Part shown: positions 43,514 to 51,970 of the stretch, piece by piece
Position numbering within the stretch: the stretch's first letter is position 1
Layout: the number at the start of each line of letters is the position of its first letter
Assembly (NCBI RefSeq): GCF_000956525.1
Contig: NZ_JYIW01000024.1
Coordinates: 1 to 64,000, forward strand
Direction: 5' to 3'
Origin: Microbacterium oxydans
Lineage (GTDB): Bacteria; Actinomycetota; Actinomycetes; Actinomycetales; Microbacteriaceae
DNA length: 64,000 bases
Made by a program: the position numbers and the translations under genes
The notes under the pieces: generated by a model
Told to the model about the DNA's origin: nothing
The model's database searches: none
What the model saw: only the letters and a program-made list of their open reading frames with translations

Positions 43514-44695
43514 ATGAGCGTGCCCCTCGGTCGCAGGATGCTGCTGGCGACGGTGTGCGCGGTGGCGGTCGGGAGCATCTATGCCGCGCAGCCCGTCCTC
43601 GAGCAGATGGGGCGCGACCTCGCCCTGCCGAGCAGCCACTGGGGCTGGATCGTCGCGGCAGGGCAGCTCGGATACCTCGTCGGGCTGGTGGCACTCGTGC
43701 CCCTCGGTGATCTGATGGACCGGCGGCGGCTGATCGCCGCTCATCTCCTGCTGGCGGCCGTCGGCGTCGCGCTCGCCGCGACCGCGACGACGGCATGGGT
43801 CCTGTTCGTCGGACTCGCGGGTGCTGGCTTGTTCGCGGTCGTGGTGCAGACAGCCGTCGCGTACACGGCGTCGTCGTCTGCCCCGGAGGAGCGGGGCCGG
43901 AACCTCGGACTGGTGACATCCGGGGTCGTCCTCGGCATCCTGGGCTCACGCGTCGCCGCAGGCGCCCTTGCGGATGCCTGGGGCTGGCGCAGCATCTATC
44001 TCGTCCTCGCGCTGCTCCTGCTGCTCTTGGCGTTCCTCGCGCTCCGACTCCTGCCGAGCGATCGAAGAGTCGAACGCACCACCTATCGTCGAGTGCTCGG
44101 GTCGCTCGGCGGGCTCTTCCGCGAACGCCTGTTCCTCTCTCGCGGCCTCATCGCCTTCTTCCTGTTCGCGTCGTTCGGCACGCTCTGGAGCGGTCTGGCG
44201 CTTCCGCTGTCCGAGGCGCCGTGGCATCTCGATCCTGCGCAGATCGGGCTCTTCGGCCTCGCCGGGCTCGTCGGCGCGGCCGGCGCCGCCCGAGCAGGTC
44301 GATGGGCTGACTCCGGGCGCTCGAGCCTGGTGACCGGCGGCGCGCTCGTGCTGCTCATCGGCTCCTGGGTAGCCACCGGGCAGGCGATGTGGTCGCTGTG
44401 GCTGCTCATCGTCGGGGTCATCGTGCTGGATTTCGCCGTACAGGCCGTGCACGTGAGCAATCAGCACGCGCTCACCACCGTGCACCCGGACCGCACCAGC
44501 AGCGTCATCGGCGGGTACATGGCCTTCTACTCCCTCGGCTCGGCGCTCGGCGCGACGGCCACCTCGTCCGTCTTCGCGATCGCCGGATGGACGGGATCCA
44601 GCATCCTGGGGGCCGCCTTCGCGCTCTGCGCCCTCATCGTCTGGGCCGTCGACCATCGAGGTGCCAGCGTGTTGCGCCGAATCAGCCGCCGCTGA
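43514..44695 (+). CDS. MFS transporter (HxlR-associated efflux)
   Basis: A 393-residue major facilitator with 12 predicted helices. The start YAAQPVLEQMGRDLALPSS and motif A LVPLGDLMDRRRL are typical of DHA1 drug exporters of the YnfM-like group. AGGAGG lies at a good distance before the ATG at 43514. The divergent HxlR gene probably represses it. The stop codon abuts the stop codon of the convergent aldolase gene (TGATCA), with no intergenic base. Confidence 0.88.
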   Translation: MSVPLGRRMLLATVCAVAVGSIYAAQPVLEQMGRDLALPSSHWGWIVAAGQLGYLVGLVALVPLGDLMDRRRLIAAHLLLAAVGVALAATATTAWVLFVGLAGAGLFAVVVQTAVAYTASSSAPEERGRNLGLVTSGVVLGILGSRVAAGALADAWGWRSIYLVLALLLLLLAFLALRLLPSDRRVERTTYRRVLGSLGGLFRERLFLSRGLIAFFLFASFGTLWSGLALPLSEAPWHLDPAQIGLFGLAGLVGAAGAARAGRWADSGRSSLVTGGALVLLIGSWVATGQAMWSLWLLIVGVIVLDFAVQAVHVSNQHALTTVHPDRTSSVIGGYMAFYSLGSALGATATSSVFAIAGWTGSSILGAAFALCALIVWAVDHRGASVLRRISRR

Positions 44696-45589
44696 TCAGT
44701 CCGAGAGCTGCAGTTCGGCGATGATCCGCTCCACCCGCGCGCGACCGCTTGCGTCGAGTCCTCGCACCGGGCGGGGCAGGCTGTCGGGAGCGAGGAGTCC
44801 GAGATGCTCGCCGATCGCGGCGGTCACCCGGTAGCTGCCGTACTCACCGAACAGCGTCCACAGCGGCAGCAGTCGAGCGGATCCGGCCGAGGCCCTGTCG
44901 GTGTCGCCGGAGAGCGCAGCCCGGGTGATCGCGACCGCGGGTGCCGGAAGGATGCCGCCGATGGCGGAGTACCACGCGTCGCAGCCGGCGTTCAGGCCGG
45001 TGGCCGCGGATGCATCGCCGGAGATGCCGATCGTGACGGTGCTGGGAAGGAGTGTCCGGAGCTTCTCGACCCGTCCGGATGCCTCGACCGGATCGGCCGA
45101 GATCCCGGGGATCTTGATCGAGGCGACCTTGGGCAGCGTCGCGATGCGAGCGTAGAGGTCATCGCTGAACGTGACGTGGGTGGTGCCGGGATTGTCATAG
45201 ACCGCGAGCGGCACGGACAACCCGGCGGTGACAGCTTCGAACAGGCCGAACACCTCGTCGTCGCCCAACCGCTGATAGGTGACCGGCGCGAGCAGCACGG
45301 CCCCGGCGCCGGCCTGCTGCGCGTCGTCCGCCAGCTGCTGCACGTGCGACGTTCGGATCGCGCCGATCCCGACCATGACCGGAACATCGCCCGCGTGCCG
45401 CACGGCGGCCTCCGCGACGCGGCGTCGCTCGTCGCGGTCGAGGTACATGTACGACCCCGTCGACCCGAGCGCCGTGATCGAATCGACCCCGGCCACCAGG
45501 AGTCGCTCGATCAGGCGCGCGAACGCCGCCTCGTCGAACGACTCGTCGCGAAGCGGGGTGTGGGGGAACGCGTTGAGGCCCGAGAACAT
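44696..45589 (-). CDS. Dihydrodipicolinate synthase (DapA) family aldolase/lyase
   Basis: A 297-residue TIM-barrel class I aldolase. The pyruvate-binding GSTGSYMYL is at 42-50, the proton-relay tyrosine is Y131 in VYDNPGT, and the Schiff-base lysine is K159 in SIKIPG. Many members are not lysine-pathway enzymes but act on other pyruvate-derived compounds; no lysine gene is nearby. The ATG at 45589 has no clear ribosome site. It is 26 bp after the arr gene in the same orientation, an unusual pairing. Confidence 0.85.
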   Translation of the reverse strand: MFSGLNAFPHTPLRDESFDEAAFARLIERLLVAGVDSITALGSTGSYMYLDRDERRRVAEAAVRHAGDVPVMVGIGAIRTSHVQQLADDAQQAGAGAVLLAPVTYQRLGDDEVFGLFEAVTAGLSVPLAVYDNPGTTHVTFSDDLYARIATLPKVASIKIPGISADPVEASGRVEKLRTLLPSTVTIGISGDASAATGLNAGCDAWYSAIGGILPAPAVAITRAALSGDTDRASAGSARLLPLWTLFGEYGSYRVTAAIGEHLGLLAPDSLPRPVRGLDASGRARVERIIAELQLSD

Positions 45590-45615
45590 CGGCAGTCCAA
45601 TCGTCGGTGGTGCGG

Positions 45616-46023
45616 TCAGTTGATGATCTCGCCGCGCTCCGCGTTGATGGTCGCGATCCGTTCTTTCCACGCCGCCAGCGCCTCGGGCGTCAGTCGCGTC
45701 CAGTCGAGGACCTCGCCGATCACGCGGATCGGCTCGGTGCTCCGATATGACCGAGTGGGGTTCCCGGGGAACTTCTTGTCGGTCAAATTCGGGTCGTTCT
45801 CGAACGCGCCGGTCGGCTCGACCTCATACACGCGCGGCGCGGCATCTCCGGCTGCGAGTTCGGCAGCGAGTCCGGCGCCGTCGCGTTGCGCGGTGAAGTA
45901 GATGTGATTCATCACGATCTCGGGGCGGTAGTTCGACCGGAAACCCGCGGTCAGCAGCTCACCCGCCGCGAGATCGGCCTTCGTGCCGTGGAAGAACGGT
46001 CCATCATCCAGCGCTTCGCTCAT
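45616..46023 (-). CDS. arr: NAD(+)-rifampin ADP-ribosyltransferase Arr
   Basis: A 135-residue enzyme that inactivates rifamycins by ADP-ribosylating the ansa chain. The family pattern is nearly continuous: FFHGTKADLAAGELL, NHIYFTAQRDGAGLAAELAAG, VYEVEPTGAFENDPNLTDK and KFPGNPTRSYRS. Length matches mycobacterial Arr (about 140). The gene is expressed from a leaderless promoter, TACGCT (46030-46035) 6 bases before the ATG at 46023. There is no sign of an integron or mobile element, so this looks like an intrinsic chromosomal copy. It is followed by the DapA-family gene. Confidence 0.95.
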   Translation of the reverse strand: MSEALDDGPFFHGTKADLAAGELLTAGFRSNYRPEIVMNHIYFTAQRDGAGLAAELAAGDAAPRVYEVEPTGAFENDPNLTDKKFPGNPTRSYRSTEPIRVIGEVLDWTRLTPEALAAWKERIATINAERGEIIN

Positions 46024-46069
46024 CACGACAGCGTAGGGCGGACGCCGACCGAGCGGAAGAAATCGGAAG

Positions 46070-46771
46070 GTGGTTTGGGAGGATGGTCACGTGTACTCCG
46101 AGACCGCGCTTCCGCATGGCGCTGTGCTGTGGCTTTCGACGGGCGGTGGCGGATCGACGATTCCTGCGGATGGCTGCGCGGATCTGATCCTGCGGGGCGA
46201 CCACGTCGTCGTCGCCGGACCGTCGACGCGGTTCATCGTCACCGAACGCGACGGCGACGATGGGTCACTCGGAATCCGGCTGCCGCCGGGGTTCGCCGGC
46301 TCGTTCCTGCGCCTCGGGCTGTCGGAGATCGCCGACCAGCTGGTGAGCCTCGATGACGTGGTGGGTTCACGCCGCGCTGCATCGCTGCGCGCTGATCTGT
46401 CGCATATTCGCGATGACGCGCAGGCGATCGACGGGATCACCTGGCTGGCGAGGGATGCCGCAGCGCGGAACCGCTGGTCGGAAGAGGTACGGAGCAGGGC
46501 AGCGCGCTCGGTGCCCGCCGCCGTCGCAGCCGTCGAGCTCGGAGATTCCGTGCGCACGCTGCGGCGGCGGATGCTCGCGACCTTCGGCTACGGGTACGCG
46601 ACGCTCGTACGCATCGAGCGTGCTCGTCGCGCACAGACCTTGCTGCTGCGGGGCGTGCCGATCGCGGATGCCGCGGCGCGGGCCGGCTACGCCGACCAGC
46701 CGCATCTCTCGCGAGAGTTCCGACGGCTGGCCGGCGTGAGCCCGGCTCAGTTCGCAGGCAACGCCGCGTAG
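46070..46771 (+). CDS. AraC family transcriptional regulator
   Basis: A 233-residue regulator. The C-terminal double HTH carries LGDSVRTLRRRMLATFGYGYATLVRIERARRA, split over the first helix pair, and GVPIADAAARAGYADQPHLSREFRRLAGVSPAQF for the second. The N-terminal 130 residues resemble the DUF6597-like sensor half found with such regulators. The start GTG at 46070 is followed by a second GTG at 46073, so the exact start is uncertain. Its last 25 bases overlap the end of the convergent VOC gene. Confidence 0.85.
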   Translation: MVWEDGHVYSETALPHGAVLWLSTGGGGSTIPADGCADLILRGDHVVVAGPSTRFIVTERDGDDGSLGIRLPPGFAGSFLRLGLSEIADQLVSLDDVVGSRRAASLRADLSHIRDDAQAIDGITWLARDAAARNRWSEEVRSRAARSVPAAVAAVELGDSVRTLRRRMLATFGYGYATLVRIERARRAQTLLLRGVPIADAAARAGYADQPHLSREFRRLAGVSPAQFAGNAA

Positions 46772-47145
46772 AGGTCGACGGAGTTGCCGTCAGGATCGAG
46801 CAGCGTCGCATAACGCTGGCCCCAGTGCGCGTCCCACGGTTCGACGTGCGCGGGGTACCCGGCAGCGACGATGGCCGCGAACGCGGCATCCACCTCGTCC
46901 GGGGTGCCCAGGTCGAAGGCGAGGGCGATGCGATGCCCGCCGGTCGCCGGCACGAAGCCCGGGTCGAATCCGCGGATCGTCTCGATCGTGTCCCAGGCGA
47001 TCGTCACGCCGCCGTCGAGCGTCGCATCGACGTGGGGCGCGTCATCCTGGCCCTCGTCGATCGACACGCCCAGCGCCCGATAGAACGCGAGCGAGGCCGC
47101 CATGTCATGTGTCACGATGCCGATGAAGCCGAATCTCAATGTCAT
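46747..47145 (-). CDS. VOC family protein (glyoxalase-like)
   Basis: A 132-residue vicinal oxygen chelate protein: FIGIVTHDMAASLAFYRALG at the start, HRIALAFDLGTPDEVDAAFAA in the middle, and DPDGNSVDLYAAL at the end. Such single-domain VOC proteins include glyoxalases and antibiotic-binding proteins. Expression is leaderless, with TACGGT (47152-47157) 6 bases before the ATG at 47145. It converges on an AraC gene with a 25-bp overlap. Confidence 0.87.
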   Translation of the reverse strand: MTLRFGFIGIVTHDMAASLAFYRALGVSIDEGQDDAPHVDATLDGGVTIAWDTIETIRGFDPGFVPATGGHRIALAFDLGTPDEVDAAFAAIVAAGYPAHVEPWDAHWGQRYATLLDPDGNSVDLYAALPAN

Positions 47146-47211
47146 GGTCTCACCGTATGGCGACGCGAACAGCGGCGTCGTGAACAGAACGGCCACATGT
47201 CGCGGCGCGAC

Positions 47212-47997
47212 TCAGAGGATCACGTCGCCGATCGAACCGAGCGAGCGCCATCCACCAGCCTGCACGTTCCGGTCCTGCAGGACATCCGCCGCAGGCAACG
47301 GTCCGAGGTCGACACGGGTGATTCCGGCGATGTCCGCCACCGGAACCTGAAACGTGCGGAAGGCGCCGAGTGGCGGCTGGGCGAGCAGCCCGTCGCGGGT
47401 GTCGACGAGCTCGGTCTGGTCGAGCACGAAGCCGGCAGCGCGAAGACCGGTCGGTGCCTGCCAGGCTGCGATCTTCCAGAACCGGAGGGGGATCCGGATG
47501 CCGCGGTACGCGGGATCGTCGTCGCCGAGGACCGGAGCCGTGAACACGCTCAACCGCTGATCCGTGGCCTCGGCGTAGGCGAGCACGTGGTCCTCGAGTC
47601 CGAGCCAGAGCTCCTTCGACTGGTTGAAGCCGGCCGCCTGCGGCGCAGCATTCGGATAGAAGAACGTCGCGGCCATCGCATCCTGCGCCGCCGCAGTCTC
47701 TCCCCATCCCGGATCACGCCGACGAACCAGATGACCGCGGTCGAGGTCGTTCCGGGAGTACACCTCGGCTCCGGTCTGCTCCGCTGCCGGGATCCTCGGG
47801 TCGAGCCGCCAGTCGCCCGCCCGAGGGAGATCGCGAAGCAGCGCACCGTCGATGTTCACCCCGGTGACGGCGGCGAGACGCCGTGCCGGGTCGAGGAGGA
47901 CCGAGAATCGCGGATAGGCGAGATCGCGGACCTCCCCGGACGGTCGGGGGATCGGCACAGCTGTGGCGAGGAACGCGGGATCGTAGCCGTCGGTCAT
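47212..47997 (-). CDS. DNA/RNA non-specific endonuclease, NUC1 type, without signal peptide
   Basis: A 261-residue beta-beta-alpha-metal nuclease. The catalytic DRGH motif is in NDLDRGHLVRRRDP, and the metal-binding asparagine region is YPNAAPQAAGFNQSKELWLGLED. These are the hallmarks of Serratia-type nucleases. Most family members are exported, but this one begins MTDGYDPAFLATAVPIP and has no signal peptide. No immunity gene is obvious nearby. Start alternatives are ATG 47997 and 48006. Confidence 0.87.
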   Translation of the reverse strand: MTDGYDPAFLATAVPIPRPSGEVRDLAYPRFSVLLDPARRLAAVTGVNIDGALLRDLPRAGDWRLDPRIPAAEQTGAEVYSRNDLDRGHLVRRRDPGWGETAAAQDAMAATFFYPNAAPQAAGFNQSKELWLGLEDHVLAYAEATDQRLSVFTAPVLGDDDPAYRGIRIPLRFWKIAAWQAPTGLRAAGFVLDQTELVDTRDGLLAQPPLGAFRTFQVPVADIAGITRVDLGPLPAADVLQDRNVQAGGWRSLGSIGDVIL

Positions 47998-48069
47998 GCG
48001 TCCCATGGTGCCGCAGGCCTGTGACATCCGGGGAGGCGGTTCGTCAGGGTCGGCCGCGCCCCGCCGCCG

Positions 48070-49095
48070 TCACGCGCCGAGGGTCAGCAGCACCTTCGTG
48101 GCGCGGCGTTCGTCCATCGCCCTGTAGCCTTCCGCGGCATCCTCGAGCGGCAGCGTGAGATCGAACACCACGCCAGGGTCGATCTCGCGATCCCAGATGA
48201 GCTGGATCAGCTTCGGCAGGAACCGCCGCACCGGAGCCGGACCACCGTGCAGATGCACGCCCGAGAAGAACAGCTCCGCTCCCGGCAGCTCCACGTCGTG
48301 CGAGACACCGACGTAGCCGATGTGCCCACCGGGGCGAGTCGAGCGGATCGCCTGCATCATCGACTCCTGCGTGCCGACCGCCTCGATCACGGAGTGCGCG
48401 CCGAGACCGTTCGTCAGCTCCTTGATCCTGGCGACGCCGGCATCCCCTCGCTCCTCGACGATGTCGGTCGCGCCGAAGCTGCGGGCGAGCTCCTGCCGGT
48501 CGGCGTGCCGGCTCATCGCGATGATCCGCTCGGCGCCGAGCTCCTTGGCGGCGAGGATGCCGAGCAGTCCGACCGCGCCATCGCCGACCACGGCGACGGT
48601 CTTGCCGGGCCCGACCTCAGCGGCGACGGCGGCGAACCAGCCGGTGCCGAGCACGTCGGATGCCGCGAGCAGGGCGGGCACCAGATCGGGATCGGGCTGT
48701 CCTGGCGTCGCGACCAGGGTTCCGTCGGCGTGCGGGATCAGCGCGTACTCGGCCTGGGTGCCGATGCTGCCCATCGAGACGACATGCACGCAGCGCGACT
48801 GGTAGCCGGCCTGACAGATCTCGCAGGTGTTGTCGGATGCCATGAACGATCCGACGACGAAGTCGCCGACCTTGATGTGCTCGACGGCATCGCCGATCTC
48901 CTCGACGACGCCGACGTACTCGTGTCCCATCGGCGTGGCATCGACGCCGTCCGCGCCGCGGTACGGCCAGAGATCGGATCCGCAGATGCAGGTCGCGGCG
49001 AGCTTGATGACGGCATCCGTCGGTCGGGTGATGGTCGGCTTCGGCCGGTCCTCGACCCGGACGTCGCCGGGTCCGTGCATGATGACTCCACGCAT
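48070..49095 (-). CDS. Zinc-dependent alcohol dehydrogenase family protein
   Basis: A 341-residue medium-chain dehydrogenase. The catalytic zinc region CICGSDLWPYRG and GHEYVGVVEEIGD is present, and the structural-zinc region is SDNTCEICQAGYQSRC, with three of the usual four cysteines. The NAD(P)-binding motif is VVGDGAVGLLGILAAKELGA. The ATG at 49095 follows AAGGAGC. It is divergent from an XRE regulator with a MmyB-like ligand domain, a pairing often seen for actinobacterial dehydrogenases. Substrate unknown. Confidence 0.9.
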   Translation of the reverse strand: MRGVIMHGPGDVRVEDRPKPTITRPTDAVIKLAATCICGSDLWPYRGADGVDATPMGHEYVGVVEEIGDAVEHIKVGDFVVGSFMASDNTCEICQAGYQSRCVHVVSMGSIGTQAEYALIPHADGTLVATPGQPDPDLVPALLAASDVLGTGWFAAVAAEVGPGKTVAVVGDGAVGLLGILAAKELGAERIIAMSRHADRQELARSFGATDIVEERGDAGVARIKELTNGLGAHSVIEAVGTQESMMQAIRSTRPGGHIGYVGVSHDVELPGAELFFSGVHLHGGPAPVRRFLPKLIQLIWDREIDPGVVFDLTLPLEDAAEGYRAMDERRATKVLLTLGA

Positions 49096-49256
49096 GTGGT
49101 GATGCTCCTTCGGGTGAGTGGGTGTCTTCGAGTCAGGCCGTCGGCAGGGCTGCCATGGCATTCATGGTCGCACTTCCAGTGTGGGAACGGATGCGGGGGA
49201 GTGGGAGGGGCTGGTGTTACCTCCCTTCTCGGGCCTGCAGGGCGTAGCGTCTGAGT

Positions 49257-50105
49257 ATGGACACCCGGAGCGACGTGCGCGAGTTCCTCTCCACGAGGCG
49301 CGCCCGCATCACCCCCGACCAGGCTGGGCTCCCGGCATTCGGTGGCAACCGTCGGGTGCCCGGTCTGCGCCGCGAAGAGGTGTCGTTGCTCGCCGGCGTG
49401 AGCGTCGACTACTACACGCGCCTCGAGCGCGGCGATCTCTCCGGCGTCTCCGACAGCGTGCTCGATTCGCTCGCCAGAGCCCTGCAGCTCGACGACGCCG
49501 AGACCGCGCACCTGTTCGACCTCGCCCGTACCGCGAACGCGTCTCCGGTCGCGCGCAAGCCGCGCAAGAAGACCGAGTCGATCCGCCCGAGCATCCAGCG
49601 TCTGCTCGACGCCATGACCGGCGCGCCCGCCCTCGTCAGCAACAACTACTTCGACTACCTCGGCGCGAACGAACTCGGCCGAGCGCTGTACGCGCCGGTC
49701 TGGGCCGAGGCCGAGCCGAACAGTGCGCGCTTCGCCTTCCTGAACCCCGCGGCACACGACTTCTACGTCGACTGGGAGCGCAGCACGCAGGACCTCGTGG
49801 CCGCGCTCCGTGGCGAGGCCGGGCGCAACCCCTACGACCGCAAGCTCAGCGACCTGGTCGGGGAGCTCTCCACGCGAAGCGACCGGTTCCGCACACTGTG
49901 GGCCGCACATAACGTGCGCTATCACCGCAGCGGGGTGAAACGCCTGAACCATCCTCTGGTGGGCGAGATCGAGCTCGTCTACGAGGCCTTCGAGCTGCCG
50001 GCCGACCCGGGACTCCGCATGGCGACGTACACCGCCGAGCCGAACACGCCCTCCGAGGACAAGCTCAAGATGCTCGCCAGCTGGGTCGCGACCGAGGCGC
50101 GGTGA
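49257..50105 (+). CDS. XRE-family regulator with MmyB-like ligand-binding domain
   Basis: A 282-residue regulator. The N-terminal HTH is PGLRREEVSLLAGVSVDYYTRLERGDL; the C-terminal domain has the MmyB-like pattern (ALVSNNYFDYLGANELGRALYAP, and FLNPAAHDFYVDWERSTQDLVAALR), which is thought to bind a fatty-acid-like ligand. It is expressed from a leaderless promoter, TAGCGT (49245-49250) 6 bases before the ATG. It is divergent from the alcohol dehydrogenase and probably controls it. GGGAGG and CCTCCC arms flank ggtgttac just upstream, a possible operator. Confidence 0.9.
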   Translation: MDTRSDVREFLSTRRARITPDQAGLPAFGGNRRVPGLRREEVSLLAGVSVDYYTRLERGDLSGVSDSVLDSLARALQLDDAETAHLFDLARTANASPVARKPRKKTESIRPSIQRLLDAMTGAPALVSNNYFDYLGANELGRALYAPVWAEAEPNSARFAFLNPAAHDFYVDWERSTQDLVAALRGEAGRNPYDRKLSDLVGELSTRSDRFRTLWAAHNVRYHRSGVKRLNHPLVGEIELVYEAFELPADPGLRMATYTAEPNTPSEDKLKMLASWVATEAR

Positions 50106-50124
50106 TCGGTGATCCCCTGCCGGC

Positions 50125-50358
50125 TGGGTCCCTGAGTCTCCAGGCTGGGTCCCTGAGCTTGTCGAAGGGCCCGGAGTCTCCAGGTTGGGTCCCTGAGCCT
50201 GTCGAAGGGTCGGGACTCTCCAGGTTGGGTCCCTGAGCCTGTCGAAGGGTCCTGAGGGGCGCGCTTCGACAAGCTCAGCGACCCAGAGGTGGCTCAGCGA
50301 CCCAGAGGCAGCTCAGCGCCCCAGAGGCGCCCCAGAGGCGACCCAGAGGCGCCCCAGC
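50125..50358. repeat. Cluster of actinobacterial intergenic repeats in both orientations
   Basis: TGGGTCCCTGAG occurs at 50125, 50146, 50186 and 50226; the last three are spaced exactly 40 bp and each is followed by c(c/t)tgtcgaagggt and (in two of them) gggactctccagg-like tails. Then the inverse cttcgacaagctcagcga appears at 50264, followed by short degenerate tandem units of the type gctcagcgacccagagg up to about 50358. The gggtccctgagcctgtcgaag word is, from memory, a very common intergenic repeat of Microbacteriaceae. No gene lies in this stretch. Confidence 0.85.
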
Positions 50359-50364
50359 GTCAGG

Positions 50365-50871
50365 TCATCCGTGCGCGAGCACCTGCAGCCCGATCACGGC
50401 GAGACCGAGGGCTGCTTCGGCGCCGAGTGCGATCAGACGCTGGAACCACGTGAGCGGGATGCGCCGCACAGCCACCCATCCGATCACGACGAGTGAGGCG
50501 ACCAGCGCGATCGCGCTCGCGCGCAGGGCGGTGTCGGTGTGCCAGACGTCGAGCCCTGCGAAGCCGAGGAAGATGAACGGCAGCGCGACGGTGCTGAGCG
50601 CCCCGAAGCTCGAGCTCACCGCGTGCCGCAGCTCAGGACCGGTGAACAGTCGACCGTGCACGACCAGATGTGACACGAGGTCGGCGGTGAACACGGCAAG
50701 CAGGGTGCCGAGTACCGTGACGATCAGTGTCTTCGCCGCATCCCCTGCGGTGACGTGGCCGTGTGTCGACAGTGTGATCACGACCGCGAGCGCCGCGAAC
50801 GTCAGGTAGATGCGTTCCTTGAGGTGCGCGGCACGTGCGGCGCGTTCCGGCTCGTCGATGTCCGCGGTCAT
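50365..50871 (-). CDS. Uncharacterised small membrane protein
   Basis: A 168-residue protein with about five hydrophobic helices starting after an acidic, Arg-rich N-terminus (DEPERAARAAHLKERIYLTF). No recognised family motif; histidines occur at STHGHVTAG, LVSHLVVHGRL and at the end VLAHG. It is followed by the repeat cluster. Not clearly co-transcribed with the SDR upstream (41 bp gap). Confidence 0.75.
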   Translation of the reverse strand: MTADIDEPERAARAAHLKERIYLTFAALAVVITLSTHGHVTAGDAAKTLIVTVLGTLLAVFTADLVSHLVVHGRLFTGPELRHAVSSSFGALSTVALPFIFLGFAGLDVWHTDTALRASAIALVASLVVIGWVAVRRIPLTWFQRLIALGAEAALGLAVIGLQVLAHG

Positions 50872-50912
50872 GCTGTCGCCGACCCTCTGGGAGTGCTGTC
50901 CATCGCCTCAGC

Positions 50913-51875
50913 TTACGAGCGCATCGCTGTGTCGTTCTCAGGGAAGGCGACGCCGGTCAGCTCCTCCGAGAGCTCCCAGACGCGTGCGGCTTCTTCCGGG
51001 CTGCGGAGTCGGGAGTACATCGGCTGCTCTGCCGGGGCGCCCCCGAGGTGTCCGATTCCTCGGGGGCCGTAGAAGCGAGCTCGTCGCGCTTCCGGAGACG
51101 TCGCGGCGTAGAGCGCCGGGAGCGCCGCGGTCTCAGGGGTGCCGACGAGGATCCCCCGAGCGGAGCCCCATCGGATGACGCGGACCCCGACGGTGTCGCG
51201 TGATCGTCCGAGTTCCGGTCGGGCGGCGAGCAGGCTCGTCGGCGCCACCCCCGGATGCGCGAGATTGCTCGTGATCCCCCAGCCCGATGCCTCACTGCGG
51301 CGATCGAGCTCGAGGCCGAACAGCCCCAGGGCGATCTTCGACTGGCTGTAGGCGGTGCTCCCGTTGTACGACTTCTCCCAGTTGGGGTCCGCCCAGTTGA
51401 TCGACCCGGCGGTCGCGGAGACGCTCACCTGTGATGTCACACGTGCGTTCCCCGCGCGCAGCAGCGGATGCAGGTGCGCGACGAGCGCGAAATGACCGAG
51501 GTGGTTGGTGCCGAACTGCAGTTCGAACTCGTCGGCGGTGACCTGCCGGCTCGGCGGCATCATGACCCCGGCGTTGTTGATCAGCAGATGGATCGGATGA
51601 CCCTCAGCGCGGAGGGTCTCGCCGAGGGTCGCGATGGAGTCGAGCGACGACAGGTCGAGCGGGAGAACGGTCACGGTCGCCGCCGGGATCGCAGAGCGGA
51701 TGCCGGATGCCGCCCGCTCGCCCTTCTCCTGGTTGCGGACCGGCAGCACGAGATCTGCGCCGGCCGCGGCGAGACGGGTGGCGATATGCAGCCCGATCCC
51801 GTCGCTGCCGCCGGTCACCAGCGCACGTCGACCGTTCAGTGACGGGACGGGGATGTCGATCGATCTCGGTGCCAT
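50913..51875 (-). CDS. SDR family oxidoreductase
   Basis: A 320-residue SDR of the longer protochlorophyllide-reductase/retinol-dehydrogenase-like group. The cofactor motif TGGSDGIGLH is near residues 22-31; LLINNAGVM, SATAGSINW and the YSQSK active-site tyrosine/lysine are present. The ATG at 51875 follows AAGGAGTGCG. Its relative at 56574-57455 shares the LTGVPF-type tail. Substrate unknown. Confidence 0.88.
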   Translation of the reverse strand: MAPRSIDIPVPSLNGRRALVTGGSDGIGLHIATRLAAAGADLVLPVRNQEKGERAASGIRSAIPAATVTVLPLDLSSLDSIATLGETLRAEGHPIHLLINNAGVMMPPSRQVTADEFELQFGTNHLGHFALVAHLHPLLRAGNARVTSQVSVSATAGSINWADPNWEKSYNGSTAYSQSKIALGLFGLELDRRSEASGWGITSNLAHPGVAPTSLLAARPELGRSRDTVGVRVIRWGSARGILVGTPETAALPALYAATSPEARRARFYGPRGIGHLGGAPAEQPMYSRLRSPEEAARVWELSEELTGVAFPENDTAMRS

Positions 51876-51970
51876 GTCGCACTCCTTCTGTCGCACATCA
51901 CTCTCCCCGAGGTCGGAACGGGTATCCAGGGAGCACCGATCCATGGAGCGCGAGCACCCCTCGTCTCAGG

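Noticed and set aside
44696..45589. Lysine biosynthesis dapA
   Set aside because: The catalytic residues are those of the whole aldolase family. It lies next to arr, with no other lysine gene, so the specific function is unsupported.
50125..50358. A CRISPR array
   Set aside because: Repeats are short, vary in sequence, switch orientation and have no unique spacers; no cas gene is nearby.
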